The translations under genes were made by a program, and so were the position numbers. From positions 879,501 through 943,500 of the forward strand of contig JAQMRL010000011.1 in assembly GCA_035578175.1 (NCBI GenBank): a DNA stretch of 64,000 bases, written 5' to 3'. The notes beneath the pieces were generated by a model that saw nothing but the letters and a program-made list of their open reading frames with translations, had not been told where the DNA came from and made no database searches. This document shows, piece after piece, positions 11,440-23,316 of this stretch. The stretch's first letter is position 1. Each line of letters opens with the position of its first letter. Source of the DNA: Catonia carolina. Lineage: Eukaryota; Arthropoda; Insecta; Hemiptera; Achilidae.

Positions 11440-12076
11440 TATTACCCTTTATATTCCACATAGGCATCATTTTGAAAACCAGTCGGAAAACCTTTACGGG
11501 CCGTTCTTCTTTCACGAAGTGTCAGAAACCAGAGTAATTTATCTGGACATGTTAAACGAATGGTTAATGCCTCAACTCCAGGAAGATAGTGATAACTTTA
11601 TTTTTGTACAAAATGAAGCTCCGCCTCACTGGCACTTACAGGTCCAGAAATTATCTTGATGAACGTCTTCCTAGACGATGGATCGGCCGTGCAAGTGAGG
11701 AAAACATTGTGTTTACGCCGTGGCCACCTCTTAGCCCAGACTTAAAGCCCTGCGACTTTTTCTTATGGGGTTATGTAAAAGACAAAGTTTTTGTACCACC
11801 GCTTCCTGTAGATATCGATGATCTAAAACAACATATCGCAAATGCTCTTGCCACAGTTGACCGTCATATGCTTAATCGTGTGTGGGAAGAATTTGCCTAC
11901 CGTGTTGATATCTGTCGTGTTACAAATGGTGCACACATTGAACATCTGTAAATATTTGCAATAAAAACTTAATGAATTCTTCTATAATTATAATCATGTA
12001 AATAATTACCTTAACTTTTCAAAAATAAATTTTCTATAAGCTATAGAAACTGTCTATTTCATTTATAATCACTCTG
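11440..12076 (+). pseudogene. Tc1/mariner-superfamily transposase, 5'-truncated C-terminal remnant
   Basis: The plus strand reads GPFFFHEVSETRVIYLDMLN, then FVQNEAPPHWH, and after a frameshift near 11640-11650 NYLDERLPRRWIGR, PWPPLSPDLKPCDFFLWGYV and, before the stop at about 11951, EFAYRVDICRVTNGAHIEHL. This is the catalytic second half of a DDE/D transposase in the same broad family as the one at 46860. The second catalytic Asp (QDGAPPH in relatives) is Asn in QNEAPPH, so catalysis is lost twice over. The 3' side ends near 12076 with AATCACTCTGTA, close to the (G)AATCACCCTG terminus of related elements. The 5' half is missing. Confidence 0.85.
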
Positions 12077-15000
12077 TATTTAGTAACTTTTATTCACCCA
12101 ATAATGTTTGCACTTTTAATTTTACCATAACCCATCCAAAGCTAGCAATAACCACACGTACGAAGCTTCTGCTCAATTATTGCTAGTCTACAATAAATCT
12201 GTCTTGCATTCAAACTCATGAGTGAATTTAAAAAAAATATTTTTGTAAATCAATTTTAAAAGGAAAAGTTTCCTTTTTAAGTTTAAGGTCTTCCTTTTAA
12301 GTTTTCTTTTTAAGTTTAAGTTAAGTTTCCTACCTACTAAATTCATAAATTCAAGAACGTACCACTGCAGCAATTCTCTTGCTGCCGTTAATACGTTATT
12401 AATACTATCAATATTTTGAAACTAACATGACTAAGCTAAAAATAAAAATAAATTAAAAAAATAAGTGTAAATTATATATAATTTAATTAACAAATGTATA
12501 AAATATTGTGTAACTATAATTATTAGTTTCGTCACAACTGACAAGAGTTGAATCAATAAAATCCACAATTTTTGAAATTTATTTATTTGAAAAATTTGAG
12601 TTAAATAAATTTGACGAAAATTGTAATAACAGCGTAAACTAAAAAAAAACTGCACTACTTACAAAAGTGTACAGGTGAAATAAGCTGGGCCTATTATTAT
12701 TAAGAATATTCAGAAGAAAATCTAAATCAAAGTTACACTTGAAATAAATTGTTATAGTTTTGTTTTAAAAATGCTAATTCGCAGAATATATATATAATGT
12801 TATTCGAATTCGAGAATAAAACAAAAGAAAACATATAAATCAAATAACATCTTCCGTGTCTTTTCTCTCTTTAAATTTATATCACTAGACATGTAACCTT
12901 ACGACCATTTATCAATTGGAAATTATTATTGGATGGTAGAGCCTGGATACAGTCCTGATACAGAAGATATATAACAAAAATAAAAAAACCTGAAATAGAA
13001 GTGGGAATAGAACTTCGCAAAGTTTCATAAATATCAGAAAAAGAAGAAAATTGTCTTCCTGTTGTATAAGAATGTAAATGATTTATGTTTTCCGTTTTTA
13101 ATAGATTATAATAAACAATGTTCTTTTATTTATAACAATTTAGAATAACACCTATTTGGCAAATGTGTTATTTACATACTAGCCAATAGATTACAAGTTT
13201 TAGTACATAATATAAATAAGAATTCGAAGTAATATTCAAAAATTGTTAAAAATTAATAAAATATGTTATAATCTAAAGTTAAATATTTGTTGAGTCTCTT
13301 TCTTTGCTTGGTAAATGTTAATTCTTTTAATAAATTTAAAAGCCTCTATAAAGCGGCTGTTCTACTGATTTAGACCATTTACTGCAACCTAAAACTCAAT
13401 TAATAACAATTGAATGTATCTTATTCTCTTTAACTCCTCCTCTACATAAAGGTGATCCAGAGGCAAAGGCTGTGGCAATCTGATCTCCTCCATTATTCCC
13501 CCGGTTGGAGTTACTAGTATCCAATTGGGCGCCTCCTTGGGTAGATGATAAGGGAGAGATCATCAGATTTGGTAGTGACTGAGGATATAAAATCCTCATA
13601 GTTGACAAAAATTAGCACCAATGACATGTAAGAAAACCCTTATTATAAATTACCTGGTCATCAAGATTTGGGGGTTGGAGCAATGGACCTGCCCTCATTA
13701 TCTGGAAAAATTTGTTATGGCTAAAAATCCAATAATGAGTCTTGCAACATGAACAGGAATGAAATTCTAATATTTTAACTAAACATAATGTTTCTAAATA
13801 TTGTTATAATGAAGTGGCGGAAAACAAAATCAGCTGTTCATAAACAGTGACTGTTAAAATAAGAACGAAGCATTTGATTGTTGGCGCGGGCCACAGTTTG
13901 AATGGCTGATGTGTTAGTGGCCTAAATTGGACGTGATTCTACGTTACGGTGAAGTTTGTTATTTTTTGATAAGACATTGTATTTATTTTATGATTGAGTT
14001 GCTAAGGGAAATTGTTTATTTTATTTTATTTTATTTTATTGTTGATAAATTGTGTGAATTGCATTGTTTTAAATGTTTAATAACTTATTTTCATGAACTC
14101 ATTAGTTTCATTGTTGTCATTTGTATTGGTTAGTTTATTTTTGGTTTGGCGTCACAATCCGCCATCAACAATTACCATGAAAACAATTACCATTAATTAA
14201 TTTATAAAAAATTTTTTATTTAATTTGTTAACTTAAGTAGTCACTTCTGTTGGTCAGTCCCGCGACTAATTTTTTTTTTTTGTAAAAGTAAGATTTGTTA
14301 TTTTATTCTTCTTCTGTATCACAATTAAAAAAGATAAGGGTACCAAAAAATAAAATTCCACTTTTGAAATTATATTTTTATATAAAAAGTTATTATCTTT
14401 CTGAACTAAAGGGATTTCTCATTCTATTTATTATAAATGTTAGCATAGTATAATTAACCAAATGGAAACTTGACTGGAAGGGATGACGGATAACAATTTG
14501 AGATGAGGAATATAGGCATATGTGTGTGTAGCCTATATAACAGAACATACAGGAAGAGTGGTACAGAGTGAGTGGATTGTATATTTGCTAACAGTGGGTT
14601 AGCAATTTGCTAACCGGGAAATTGTAATTGTGCGTACGCATGCTTCTATGTATATTAAATACAGTATGCATGTGGACCATGTTGACCAAGAGAGCATCGG
14701 TTGTAAAATATTAAAATAACAATCGGTGCAGTTTGCATTGCATCGTCAACTTCCCTCTATCTCATTTCAAAATGGGATAGATAACTTTACCAGGTGCACC
14801 ATTAATTAGCAATAGCCTCTGTTATCAACAAACCAGATATCTCGATGCTGTATGTTTACACGTATAACATCCTGACGGTTGTATTGATACATGTATTTCA
14901 AATATAAACATTTATAATTAATTGTCTATGTGTTTGTTCTATTTATTTGTGTACTTCATTCAAACGAATGAACAACAAACATTTTACAAACATATATATT

Positions 15001-15345
15001 TTTTTAATCGGTTTGTGAAAAAATAAATTTTAGAAGGGATAATTAAAAGACTTTTTAATGGATTTTTATTGTAAATTTTAATCAGAATATTGGATTCTTT
15101 TCCCCCTTTAATCTATTTGTTCTATATTGATTACATTGGATTTGAGATTTTTAAATTCAGATCAGTTCTTCATTAATGTATAATCTTTTTAACATGGGTG
15201 TTATATATTTTCGTATTTTACAAAAAACTTCGATTGTATTTTGGTACTAATCTATGTCAATTTTATTTGATATTATTTAAACAAATGTTCATTTCTTTAT
15301 AAAAAATGAATTTGTTTTAAAATATTTTAAAAAATTTTTTATTTA
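12077..15345. other. Unannotated AT-rich stretch with small local repeats
   Basis: No gene recognised. It holds an inverted pair CTAGCAATAA/TTATTGCTAG around 12142-12186; degenerate tandem copies of a CCTTTTTAAGTTT-type word at 12255-12335; a TTTTA pentamer run at about 14015-14041; and a slightly GC-richer patch at 13420-13600 whose 70-codon minus-strand frame matches nothing I know. Confidence 0.4.
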
Positions 15346-15346
15346 T

Positions 15347-15739
15347 AATAAATTATCTACCCATAACAGACAGGTGGAGTGTCAAATTATTTGCGCTCAA
15401 TCAGTTAGTTGCAGGGCTAAAATAAATAGTTCTGTTTCATATCAAATGGTCAACCAATTAAATGACTGAATCATTTAAGAACAGAAGAGGTAGAGGTGTA
15501 AAAGACACTAATCAGAGTTATCTTATCTGAAAGTAATGAATTTCATTATACAGCCAGACCCTGTGGTGAATGAAATTAAGGTGTCATTTGCAGAGTGGAA
15601 ATATGTGCTTTTTATGTGCATGCTCATAAGCATACTTTTCCACTCAGTGAGGAAGTCAAAGGTAAACCACCACTTTACTTAGTAAAACCTCTACAGGTTC
15701 AAACGAGCCTTTCGGCTGATGACCTCAACCAATAAATTA
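15347..15739 (+). mobile_element. Hr1 retroposon, full length with target duplication
   Basis: The element (about 15356-15730) starts TCTACCCATAACAG and ends CTGATGACCTCAACC. It is flanked by the 9-bp direct repeat AATAAATTA at 15347-15355 and 15731-15739. The duplication places the family's 5' boundary at CTGCCCATAACAG, so the full unit carries no tRNA head. Confidence 0.85.
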
Positions 15740-16186
15740 ATTATGATTAAAAATGAAATTTTTTATATAAAATAGACAACTTTTTATAAATTTAGTAATA
15801 ATACCAATACTGATTTTTTGACTTCAAAGAATTTTACACGCAAGTGTTTACGGATAAAACGGACTAATTTGGTATAAAATATGTTAAATAACATTTTCCA
15901 AATTCTGGATGTTTTTCTGTAATCTGTAAATTATTGAAATTTTAACTAAGAGTTTGTGCAAGATCTTACTAACTTCCCGGTTCAAGTACCAGTAAATTTT
16001 ATAACAATTGGCTAATCGTGTAAGAAAAATATGCAATTTTTTAAAGTTAATTTTATTTAAAAAATAAAAAAAGTAAGATAGCATATGCAAGTGAAACCAT
16101 TTTTAACACGAGTCACTCGATTGAAGTAGATTTAATTCTAAAGTTGGAAAAAATTAGAACATAGTTGAACATAGTTGCCACTGGAT

Positions 16187-17253
16187 GTTTAAGAACAGAA
16201 GAGGTAGAGTTGTAAAAAATACTAATCAGAGTTATCTCCTCTGAAAGTAGTGAATTTCATTATACAGCCAGGCCCTGTAACGATGTAGTGCAGGTGGCAT
16301 TTGCAGGATGTAAAGTAGATGTCAATGGTTTTCAGAGGGCCTGGCATGCTGATAATCATACTTTTCCACTCAGTGAGAAAGACAATGGTAAACCATCTCA
16401 CTCTTCATTTTACTTAGAAAATCCTCTAGTGGGTGTAGAATAGCAGTCTATTCTATAATATTAGTGATCTAAGATCAAGCTTAATAAATCAATTGTTAAA
16501 GAATTCAAAGAAATCATTTAAATAGTCATAATCCATCATCAAAAATAAATAGTTTCTAATTATATTAAAATTATTCTAAATCAAAACTAAATATCAAGCT
16601 AAATTGTAAGAAGAAAAAGTAAAGTTATAAATAAATATTCAAGAAGCCAAATATCCAAACTCGATTAAAGATGAAGCAAGAAAACGAAAGAAAGTATAAT
16701 TTTAAATACGTAATTTGAACCAATTAGCAAAGAATTAAAAGAAAATACAAGACCATCAAGATTTATTTTAATTATAGAACCAACTGCAACAATTTGATAA
16801 TTTTAAAGTAGCAGATGAAAATTTAAAGGAATTTGTTAAATACTATGAAACCGATTGCAACAATACATCGATGCCCCATTTGATTCCCAATCGATGGATG
16901 GACAAGAAATAAACCAGAAGACTGCAAGAAGTCAAGAATAAGTCGTGACTATAAACTGTTAATTCATAATTGAGCTCATTACATATTATTAAATAAACTT
17001 AAATATTTTCAGGTTAACATATTATATTGCAATATTTTATACCAGTAAATTTATGAACGTAATTATAATTATATTTACAGTGTCATCAATAGTTATAAAA
17101 ATATTTCAACAATATCAATTTAATTTGTGTAACGTCAATTTTTGTTTAATTTATTTTCGTTTATTAAATTCCATTTCATTATTTTCTTTCTTTCTCATTT
17201 TTTCAAAGTTTACAAGTTCAAACCAGCCTTTCAGCTGATGATCTAACAAAAAT
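16187..17253 (+). repeat. Hr1 copy split by repeat D
   Basis: The left part (16187-16430) starts 5'-truncated at TTTAAGAACAGAAGAGG and stops after CCTCTAG. The right part (17215-17253) resumes at AGTTCAAACCAGCCTTTCAGCTGATG and ends ATCTAACAAAA. The two parts are adjacent in intact copies, so 780 bp were inserted here. Confidence 0.85.
16434..17214. mobile_element. Repeat D, inserted into Hr1
   Basis: This 781-bp block begins TGTAGAATAGCAGTCTATTCTA, where TAGAATAG and CTATTCTA form a perfect hairpin, and ends TTTACA. A diverged second copy is at 22312-23117; shared blocks include a stretch around GAAACCGATTGCAACAAT, GATGCCCCATTTGAT, GAGCTCATT, AGTGTCATCAAT and a TCGTTTATTAAAT block. TGT...ACA ends would suit a solo LTR, but no 4-6 bp duplication is clear (only AGT on each side if GGG is counted as element). 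No frame is present. The class is open. Confidence 0.7.
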
Positions 17254-18566
17254 AATATTTTCTAGTGCAATAAAACAATGTCGACGTTTGAAATTTAAAA
17301 GGTGCCGTTACTTCGATCAGTTTTGAAAACAAAATCATTGTAAAATTGTAGAAGTGGCACAAAAATGTATCTTCATTTAATAGAGTTGCATCTACGTCGA
17401 TAAGTAGATGGATGAGAGAGAAAATGATCTGAAACCTAAAAGGGTAAGACGGGGTGTTGAGTAAAGGGAGATAATATCAAGTACTGAAACGCGTCTCCTG
17501 AATTATTAAGGGTAGTAGCTTCGCAACGCCAACATCTAAATAATTCATCCTACTTACTTTACCCTCGTATTTCATCATGACCACCCTTTCTGAATGTCAT
17601 TACCACCTTGGCGACCACCAAGTGACCACCTGTCATCACTAATGCAGTTAGCTGAAAGGAATCTAATGCTGCTGGCAACTAGCCTAACCTCTTAACCAAT
17701 CCATCTGTACGAGAATCTCCACTCTCGTTTGTCATGTTCATGTTTATTAATTACATTCCCTTGTACATTCGAATATAGTTACACGATGAGACAAATTAAT
17801 TTAATTGATATTAAATTATAAAACAATTAATTTATTGTTTAAATATTATAATATTAATGTACAGTAGTAATTAATTTAACAGGCTGGTATTTTTTTGAGT
17901 TTCTTTACAATTTGAACAACTTTGTAATTCTTTTAAAGATATATTTACAATCAATTTGAAAACTGAAAGAATTAAATGGCAGGAATTAATGAAGATTTGG
18001 AGACGTTCGATTTAAGGACCCCATTAAGTCATTTCTGTAATTCATTTATTTATACTAATATTAATTATAAAGATAAAGCGTGTTTTTTTTTGTGCAGGCT
18101 AATTTCCAAAACTACTGAACGGAGTTTCATGAAATTTTAACAGCATATTCGTATTTTTATTTACAGCAACATTTTATTTTTAAATTTTCCAAAATGATGA
18201 CCCTAAGGGCCATAATGAAGATTTTCATAAATATGTATGTGTGTGTACGTATTAAGTACGTGTTGCTGTTGAAGTAGATGAGGGGTTTGATGATGGCGAG
18301 AGACGTACGCGGGGAAAATGATGAAACCGTCGTTTTTTGCGCACGTATGACAGAGAGAGGGGATGAGGAGAAAGAGGGCGAGGAGAGTACATTAGAGTAT
18401 ACTAGCAGCTACACAATTTTCTGTTACATATGTATTTTAGAAAAATTGGTTGAGCCTACACATGTTTCGCGTGTGAAGTCACGGGGGATATGATAGTTAT
18501 ATTTTAATATAGGGAACTAATGTCACGAATCAACTGTAAAAGGATAAGTCTATTTTTATAATATAA
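17254..18566. other. Unannotated stretch with two less AT-rich patches
   Basis: No gene recognised. 17400-17720 and 18240-18490 are more GC-rich than their surroundings. The second holds a 71-codon plus-strand frame rich in Arg, Glu and Gly with no family resemblance. It follows GCAGGCTAATTTCCAAAACTACTGAACGGA (about 18097-18126), which looks like part of a dispersed repeat but has no second copy in the window. Confidence 0.4.
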
Positions 18567-18830
18567 TCACTAAGTAAGTCTTCTTCTTCTTCGTTTTACT
18601 ATCAATGATTAGGTATAAGTCTGTTCCGAACTCATAAATCATCCTGTACGTCTACACAAACACGAGACATTACAACCCGTACACCTCGACTACTGCCATC
18701 TTCTTCGAGGTCTTTCCACCTCCCTTCTTCCAACTGGAACATATTCCATCACTTTTAAATGTATTCTCTTCTCTGGCATCCGTTCCAAATGTTGCCTCCA
18801 TTGATTCCGGTAAGGATTCACTAAGTAAGT
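18567..18830 (-). mobile_element. LINE-A short insertion with 13-bp target duplication
   Basis: The body 18580-18817 is the 3' end of the GAA-tailed LINE family on the minus strand: a CTTCTTCTTCTTC tail, then words matching 2444-2560 (GATTAGG, CTGTTCCGAAC). It is bounded by TCACTAAGTAAGT at 18567-18579 and 18818-18830. Severe 5' truncation, a microsatellite tail and a perfect duplication are the marks of target-primed reverse transcription. No useful coding capacity remains. Confidence 0.9.
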
Positions 18831-19014
18831 ATTAAGAGAAATAAAAATGTCGTACCTATATAAGGTAATTTTAGATTAGTTGTACAGAATTAATAAAGAT
18901 AGTATACTATAGAATTATAATATAAACATTTTGAATAATATTGTCACTAGGCTTACAACTAGCTAACCCTTGCTTAAAATGAAACAATTGTGGAAACTTT
19001 ATTATAAGGTGTAC

Positions 19015-19322
19015 TTGTTGTTGTTTAGGTCATCAGGCGAAAGGCCAGTTTGAACCTCTAAAGGCTTTACTAAGTAAAACGAGGAGTAAAGTAGTTTACA
19101 ATTGCGTTCTTCACTGAGTGGAAAAGTATGCTTATCAGCATGTCAGGCCCTCTGAAAAGCATTTACTTTCCACCCTGCAAATGATACCTTCACTTCATTC
19201 ACCACAAGGTTTGGCTGTATAATTAAATTCATTACTCTTAGAGGAGATAACTCTGACTAGTGTCTTTTACACCTCTATTTTTTCTGTCCTAAAATGTTTC
19301 AGTCATATTGAATGACCACGTG
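19015..19322 (-). repeat. Hr1 copy, 5'-truncated, minus strand
   Basis: On the plus strand it starts GTTGTTGTTTAGGTCATCAG (the reverse of the family 3' end) and ends in the AATGACCACGTG block. About 80 bp of the 5' end are missing. Confidence 0.85.
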
Positions 19323-20198
19323 AATTGAATTTTTAATAATGAAAAATTATTTTTGTTAATGAACGGAATAATTCTGTGGTAGGTTATTAATTTTTTATTA
19401 CTCGATTTATTGGAAAATTAAATAAACAGGAAATATTTTGTAAACATAAAGATACGGTAACATATTTTTTACTTACAGAAATGAGACGATCCTTCTGGCA
19501 TTCTGTAGAATACAACAAACAATATGGTAACTTGTCAAGAAATATATCTAAAACTTAAGATTCCCCCTGTCTTACCTCATGAATCAAAGATGACAATATG
19601 TGTTAAGAAAAAACAGAAAAACCGAAGAATAAATAAACAAACAATAACATCAGTCTATCCGCCAGTGGATAAAATATTTTGCTCTCACCTCATAAATCGT
19701 AAAAACTCTTTAAAAAAGTGAATTTATTTATTCCCGTATCTACCTAAAATATACTATTCAATAATTAAATCAGCAGTTCAGTGTATCTTTCATAATACCA
19801 TTGATCATTTTCATTTGTTTTTACACGCTATTTTGACCAAAGATAGAGTTTTAAATTTTTAGGTCCCTGTACGAAGAATGAGTTTCACTGTTTATTACAG
19901 TCTTATTTTTAGTATTACTTCATTCCATGGCAAAAGCAAACCATTGAAAAAGTAAAATTACTGATCTTTCGGTTGAAAATAATTGGATTTTTAAAAACCA
20001 CATTCGTATTATTAATAAGATTTTATTTCCAGCGTCAGTGAGGGATAAAAATATTCATAGGCACTTAAGTGTTTTGTTTTTACTCAGGTTAAAAGTTCAG
20101 TAGCCGACATATTTTTTTACACCATTTTTGGAGGTGTAGCCCCGGAGTAGAAAAAGATGACCTTCCAAAAGAAAAATATCTCTTGGAATAATAAAACA
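19323..20198. other. Unannotated AT-rich stretch
   Basis: No gene recognised. A 65-codon frame at 19524-19721 has no family resemblance. Confidence 0.35.
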
Positions 20199-20950
20199 AA
20201 AAATTTGGCGTAAATACTCACAGAACTTTCTCTTGCCAATGAAAATTATAAGCTACATAATGAAAATTAAAATTAGTTAACAATGTAAAATGAAAAAACT
20301 TTAAGTTTAATCATGAATGAACACAAAATGAAAATCAACCATTGTAGAGCCTAAAAAATAAGGAAAATTAGTAAAGACTTGAAGTAAAATTACTTATTTT
20401 AAAATAATTTATTTAGTTTGAAATAAAAGTGGTGGGGTTTAAAATTTCCTACAACTTTTATTATATACATTTTTGCGCTAAAATGCATATTAAAGTCGCA
20501 ATCTTAAAAAAAAAATTACGAGAAAACAACCTCCCCAAGAATTTCAGCAGACATGGCGCCTGTCCTATCTCGTAGAGCATAAAAAATGTAGTAAATGAGG
20601 CAATTTTACAAAAAACGTAGATACCGTTTTTGAGAAAATCGCAAAAAAGTGAAAAATGACACGTATAAACTACTACTTCTAGTTGACCGATTTTGATGAA
20701 AATGTTCGTGTCGGGTTCTCTAGTTGTATCTAAAGTAAGTTTCACGTTTCAAGTTCGTACAATGTTCCGTTTTTGAGATATTCTGTTCACACAAACACAG
20801 ACACACACACAGATCAATTGCTAAAAACATGTTTTTTGGGTTCAGGGGGTCTGAAAAAAACGTGTAGATCCGGTGAAAATTCGATTTGGGAAAATCGACA
20901 TGAAAACAATACTTTCCTTCCTTTATCATATAGGCAAGAAAAAGTAAAAA
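20199..20950 (-). repeat. Repeat C, long copy, minus strand
   Basis: Reverse-complemented, it has the same order as the copy at 31821-32704: a TTTTTACTTTTTCTTGCC start, TTTTCATGTCGATTT, a TTTTCACCGG block, CCCCCTGA.CCCAAAAA, a TTTACTACATTTT.TATGCTCTAC block, an oligo-T run, and the terminal GGCAAGAGAAAG block. The outer ends TTTCTTGCC and GGCAAGAGAAA form an imperfect inverted pair. Apparent frames on either strand do not match between copies, so it is non-coding. Confidence 0.75.
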
Positions 20951-21075
20951 CAACTGCATTTTCAAACATTTATTTAAGCTATAAAACATCTTCTAAGCTA
21001 GTGCTTCACAAACTAGTTGTAATCGTAATTTTACTACATCATAAATAATTCTAATAATAATACATTCTTAAACAT

Positions 21076-21485
21076 CATAAATAATTCTGCCCATAACAGA
21101 CAGGTGGAGTGTCAAATTATTTACACTCAATCTGTTAGTTGCAGGGCTAAAATAAATAGTTCTGTTTCTTATCACATGGTCAGCCAATTAAATGACTGAA
21201 TCATTTAAGAACAGAAGAGGTAGAGGTGTAAAAGACACTAATCAGAGTTATCTTATCTGAAAGTAATGAATTTCATTATACAGCCAGACCCTGTGGTGAA
21301 TGAAGTGAAGGTGTCATTTGCAGAGTGGAAAGTATGTGCTTTTCAGAGGGCTCGGCATGCTGATGAGCGTACTCTTCCACTCAGTGAGGAAGGCATGGTA
21401 AACCACTTCACTCCTCGTTTTACTTAGTAAAACCTCTAGAGGTTCAAACCACCCTTTTGGCTGATGACCTAACAACATAAATAAT
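21076..21485 (+). mobile_element. Hr1 retroposon, full length with target duplication
   Basis: The element (about 21086-21475) starts TCTGCCCATAACAGACAGG and ends CTGATGACCTAACAA, flanked by the 10-bp direct repeat CATAAATAAT at 21076-21085 and 21476-21485. With the copy at 15347 this independently fixes both ends of the family. The pair CAGCC/GGCTG (here diverged) makes a stem-loop just before the A-rich tail, a position where LINE machinery often recognises RNA 3' ends. A single-base deletion (GGCATGG for GGCAATGG) breaks the consensus frame. Confidence 0.88.
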
Positions 21486-22311
21486 AATTATTGCGAGAAT
21501 TTAATTCGTTTTGTTAGGGTCAAGTTTAGTTCATGTGAAGTGATTTTAGACATTTCTGAAAGTTCTTTCTGCAGCCAACATTCTCAGCAGTTGTTCACTG
21601 TAGGCTTTCCTCCGTTCTTCCGTTTACCCGATATTCTGTTTTGGCTCTTCGTGGAAGCCCTTATGGCAGTAATCAGTTGTCTGAATTTGGTTCACTTTAT
21701 GTTTTACTCAACCCACTACATATTTCCTCAAGCTTCACTCAGAATGGAAGATGAGTTTTGATAAATAAAATTGCTTGTCAAAATACTACTTTATTTTAGA
21801 ATCCCTCAGGGAGTCATAAGTAATAAAAAAATGTCTTATAGAGTATTTTTTCAAACGGTCAGAACTCATATGCCACTGGAAGTAGTACATCATATTTCTT
21901 TAAAGACAAATATATTTCTTTTTCTTATCTAAACTGGACTATAATGTTTTCTTGAGTTGTTTCATTTTTAATCCTAAGGGAACAAAGTTGAGTTCAGTAT
22001 AATTTAGCCTAAAGGACTTTCTCCCTTTCAAAGAAGCAGTAACATCAGGGTGACTGCTTATAACAGATCATTATTGTGTATGTTTTTAGTCCTTCCAGTT
22101 GATTTCATCAGTTTGATCGGTCATAATTCTGGTATTATTTCTTCCTCCTCGTTTGATCCAATTTTATTTCTTTTATTCTTTTAGTTTATGATTACTTTTT
22201 TATTAATAGTACTATAAATTCCTCTATACCATATTTTATCATTTAAGAATGGAACTGAGAAGTGATTTCTTTTTTACAGTGTCGGGAAAATTTTTTTGTG
22301 TTCTTTTAAGT
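21486..22311. other. Unannotated AT-rich stretch
   Basis: No gene recognised; a 73-codon frame at 21540-21761 matches nothing I know. Confidence 0.35.
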
Positions 22312-23117
22312 TGTAGAATAGCAATCTTATATACAAAGTATCGTAGATCAAATGACAAGAATAAAAGTTAATTGTTGGATTTTCAAAGAAATATTTGATA
22401 ATAGTAAATCACTAAACATCAAGATAAATAATTTTCATTTATTATCTTAATATTTTATAGCAAGAATTATCATATATGAAACTAAAATTTAATAAGAAAT
22501 ATTTAATGTAAATAATAATTCCAGAAGCCAGATAGTTCAACTTAATAAAAGTGAAGCTACTCAAAAACAAATGAATAGGCCTACATAAATTTTAATAAAT
22601 AATTTCAATTAAATGAATTTTATAAAAGAAACTAAGATAACATCAAGATATAAATGAATTAAGAAACTGAATTCAATATAACAACGATTTTGAAACCAAC
22701 AAAAGGAATTTTTGAAAGAATCATTTAAAACTACGTATAAAACCGATTGTAACAATGGTCCAGTCCCCCATTCGATGCGATCACAAGGTACGCGGCACAT
22801 CTTCAAGAACTTCACAAAACTGCGTAAATATATATTTAAAAATTTTCATTACATTTGAGCTCATTTAATTAATCGTAAATTCATTTACAATACATTATTA
22901 TTTCAATTTAAATTCATTAAAACTTAGTATTATAATTTAAAGTGTCATCAATAAATTAATTAAATTCAAAGATCAGTAACTAATAAATTTTGTAAATCAA
23001 TTCTTGTCAATTTAATTTTTTATCAAACTTCAATCGTTTATTAAATACCATTTAACTAAATCGAATTTAAATTGTGTCTTCATTAATTTATTTCTCTTCT
23101 TTTAAAATCCCGTTACA
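22312..23117. repeat. Repeat D, second copy
   Basis: It begins TGTAGAATAGCAATCT and ends CCGTTACA, aligning in order with 16434-17214. It keeps the AAAACCGATTGTAACAATG and CCCCCATTCGAT blocks and the GAGCTCATT and AGTGTCATCAAT words. It has drifted more than the first copy. Confidence 0.65.
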
Positions 23118-23316
23118 AGGTCACGTCAGATATTTCTGCAAATTTGTGGAAGCTCTTAATGCAGTTTACATTATCTGCATTCTTTTACTGTTTTCGTTCA
23201 AACGTTGTTCTACTCATATTCTTCATAGAAACCCTAAAAGCCAATTATATGTGCTATATATATTTGCTGGGCTACAATAAATAGTTCTGTTTCTTATCAT
23301 TTGGTCAGCAAATTAA

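Noticed and set aside
13396..13608. A 70-codon minus-strand frame in a GC-richer patch
   Set aside because: The composition is plausible for protein, but there is no motif, repeat copy or splice signal to support it.
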